DNA of 21,659 nt from an uncultured Prevotella sp. (lineage in GTDB: Bacteria; Bacteroidota; Bacteroidia; Bacteroidales; Bacteroidaceae): NCBI GenBank assembly GCA_900548195.1, contig URJQ01000042.1, positions 1 through 21,659 on the forward strand. The letters are read 5' to 3'. The notes below the pieces were generated by a model. It worked only from the letters and a program-made list of their open reading frames with translations. It did no database searches and had not been told where the DNA came from. The position numbers and the translations under genes are program-made. Every line of letters starts with the position of its first letter. The first letter of the stretch is position 1. Below are positions 20,326-21,659 of the stretch, in pieces.

Positions 20326-21351
20326 ATGGTAAAAGTTGCTATTAACGGCTTCGGCCGTATCGGTCGTCTGGCTTTCCGTCAGATGTTTGAGGCTGAAGGT
20401 TATGAGGTAGTTGCAATCAACGACCTTACATCTCCTAAGATGCTCGCTCACCTTCTCAAGTATGACACTGCTCAGGGCGGTTTCGCTGGCAAGTTCGGTG
20501 AGGGCAAGCACACAGTAGAGGCTACAGAAAACTCTATCATCGTTGACGGTAAGGAGATCACTATTTATGCTAAGCCAAACGCAGCTGAACTCCCATGGGG
20601 TGAGCTCGGTGTTGACGTAGTTCTTGAGTGCACAGGTTTCTATACATCTAAGGAGAAGGCATCTGCTCACCTTACAGCTGGTGCTAAGAAGGTAGTTATT
20701 TCTGCACCTGCAGGTAATGACCTCCCAACTATCGTTTACAACGTAAACCACAACACATTGACTCCAGAAGACAAGATTATCTCTGCTGCTTCTTGCACAA
20801 CAAACTGTCTTGCTCCTATGGCTGCTGCTCTCCACGCATACGCTCCAATCCAGTCAGGTATCATGTCAACTATCCACGCTTACACTGGTGACCAGATGAT
20901 CCTTGACGGTCCTCAGCGTAAGGGCGACCTCCGTCGTTCACGTGCTGGTGCTCAGAACATCGTTCCAAACTCTACTGGTGCTGCTAAGGCTATCGGTCTC
21001 GTTATTCCTGAGCTCAACGGTAAGCTTATCGGTTCTGCACAGCGTGTTCCAACTCCAACAGGTTCTACAACTATCCTCGTTGCTGTTGTTAAGGGTAAGA
21101 ACGTTACTGTAGAGGGTATCAACGCTGCAATGAAGGCTGCTGGTACTGAGTCTTTCGGTTACACTGAGGATCAGATCGTTTCTTCTGATATCATCGGTAT
21201 GAAGTACGGTTCTCTCTTCGACGCTACTCAGACAATGGTAGCTAAGGTTGATGAGGATACTTATCAGGTACAGGTTGTTTCTTGGTACGACAATGAGAAC
21301 TCTTACACTTCTCAGATGGTTCGCACTATCAAGCACCTCGCTGAGCTCTAA
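20326..21351 (+). CDS. gapA: Glyceraldehyde-3-phosphate dehydrogenase, type I
   Basis: The 341-residue enzyme oxidises glyceraldehyde 3-phosphate to 1,3-bisphosphoglycerate with NAD and phosphate in glycolysis. The Rossmann motif is NGFGRIGR (7-14), and Asp33 in INDLT favours NAD over NADP. The catalytic Cys157 sits in ASCTTNCLAP and His184 in STIHAYTGDQ. The phosphate-binding RRSRAGAQNIVPNSTGAAKA and the C-terminal WYDNENSYTSQMV complete the family pattern. Codon choice is strongly biased to a narrow set (GCT, GGT, AAG, CTC), which points to high expression. It is a monocistronic unit between its own promoter and a strong terminator, divergent from mscL. Confidence 0.98.
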   Translation: MVKVAINGFGRIGRLAFRQMFEAEGYEVVAINDLTSPKMLAHLLKYDTAQGGFAGKFGEGKHTVEATENSIIVDGKEITIYAKPNAAELPWGELGVDVVLECTGFYTSKEKASAHLTAGAKKVVISAPAGNDLPTIVYNVNHNTLTPEDKIISAASCTTNCLAPMAAALHAYAPIQSGIMSTIHAYTGDQMILDGPQRKGDLRRSRAGAQNIVPNSTGAAKAIGLVIPELNGKLIGSAQRVPTPTGSTTILVAVVKGKNVTVEGINAAMKAAGTESFGYTEDQIVSSDIIGMKYGSLFDATQTMVAKVDEDTYQVQVVSWYDNENSYTSQMVRTIKHLAEL

Positions 21352-21394
21352 ACCGACTCAAGTATTTGATTATTATATCAATACGTAATAAATG

Positions 21395-21425
21395 GGCACG
21401 CAGAATCTCTTCTGCGTGCCTTTTT
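21395..21425 (+). terminator. Strong rho-independent terminator after gapA
   Basis: GGCACGCAGAA (21395-21405) and TTCTGCGTGCC (21410-21420) form a perfect 11-bp GC-rich stem with a TCTC loop, directly followed by TTTTT. This is the clearest terminator in the window. Confidence 0.95.
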
Positions 21426-21453
21426 GGTTGGATCTGTTAAGGTAAGTAAAAGT

Positions 21454-21659
21454 ATGGTTGATTCTACGCAAAATTTAGCAACTAGTAATAATCAAGTGGT
21501 TGGTAAGTATGTTTCTTATGATTCTACAATTCCTGAAGGCAGTTTATTTTACAAGAGTCAGTTAATGACTGAGGAGCAACTTCCTAACTATATTGTTCGT
21601 AATATTCCTGAAGGCTATACTGTTTATAGTTTAGAGGTTAATTCACACTTAACGTATGC
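21454..21659 (+). CDS. Partial hypothetical protein, runs off window end
   Basis: From the ATG at 21454 the frame stays open to the window end, giving 68 codons of a longer gene. The translation begins MVDSTQNLATSNNQVV and shows two similar segments, STIPEGSLFYKSQL and RNIPEGYTVYSLEV, so it may contain a short internal repeat. No signal peptide or transmembrane segment is visible. Codons are mostly T- or A-ending and the stretch is poorer in G and C than gapA next to it, which could mean low expression or later acquisition. I do not recognise a family. It begins 29 bases after the gapA terminator and no clear -7 box lies between. Confidence 0.45.
   Translation, partial: MVDSTQNLATSNNQVVGKYVSYDSTIPEGSLFYKSQLMTEEQLPNYIVRNIPEGYTVYSLEVNSHLTY

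Overview
The window looks like chromosomal DNA of a Bacteroidetes bacterium, most likely Prevotella or a close relative (Segatella). I infer this from several signs. Promoters match the Bacteroidetes -7 box TAnnTTTG (nearly always followed by CA). Start codons sit in A-rich leaders without Shine-Dalgarno motifs. The gene families are typical of the phylum: a putative porin of the Porin_10 type, a DUF4468 protein, an HU-CCDC81/SPOR protein, an M49 peptidase with HECLGH, and an S16 with a long tail. No rRNA, tRNA, CRISPR array, prophage or complete insertion sequence was seen.

Layout. Left end: the 3' part of rpsP, its terminator, an amidophosphoribosyltransferase paralogue whose glutaminase site is gone, a WecG/TagA-type glycosyltransferase, and a secreted probable outer-membrane protein. 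A 166-bp non-autonomous mobile element follows this last gene directly. Positions 4217-8277 are on the minus strand: an AlkD-like HEAT protein, dipeptidyl peptidase III, and a lipoprotein/AraC-type regulator pair. The strand switches at a divergent promoter pair (8287-8385). Next come an HU-CCDC81/SPOR membrane protein, a 690-bp gene-free stretch with a 22-bp tandem array, a zinc-ribbon/FHA protein and a flavodoxin-ferredoxin protein.

Positions 11766-17514 form a plus-strand block: DUF4468 protein, small two-helix membrane protein, putative porin, aldose 1-epimerase (galM), then galactokinase (galK) behind its own possible promoter and operator-like palindrome. Together these suggest outer-membrane uptake plus the first two Leloir steps; galT, galE and a galactose permease are not in the window. 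Position 17700 starts a fusion of a sugar-kinase-like (AmgK/APH) domain to the C-terminal, ligand-binding domain of RapZ. It is followed by a second 22-bp tandem array, interrupted by a second inverted copy of the same mobile element. The right end holds mscL (minus), gapA (plus) with a strong terminator, and the start of an unrecognised gene.

Most worth a second look: (1) the kinase-RapZ fusion; (2) the PurF paralogue that lost Cys1 and other glutaminase residues but kept all four apparent Fe-S cysteines and the PRPP loop; (3) two copies of a 166-168 bp MITE-like element with 8-bp target duplications; (4) two unrelated 22-bp-period arrays; (5) a membrane protein that could link DNA to septal peptidoglycan; (6) three genes whose ATG lies only 8-9 nt after the -7 box. 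All assignments come from reading the sequence and recalling families; no search was run.
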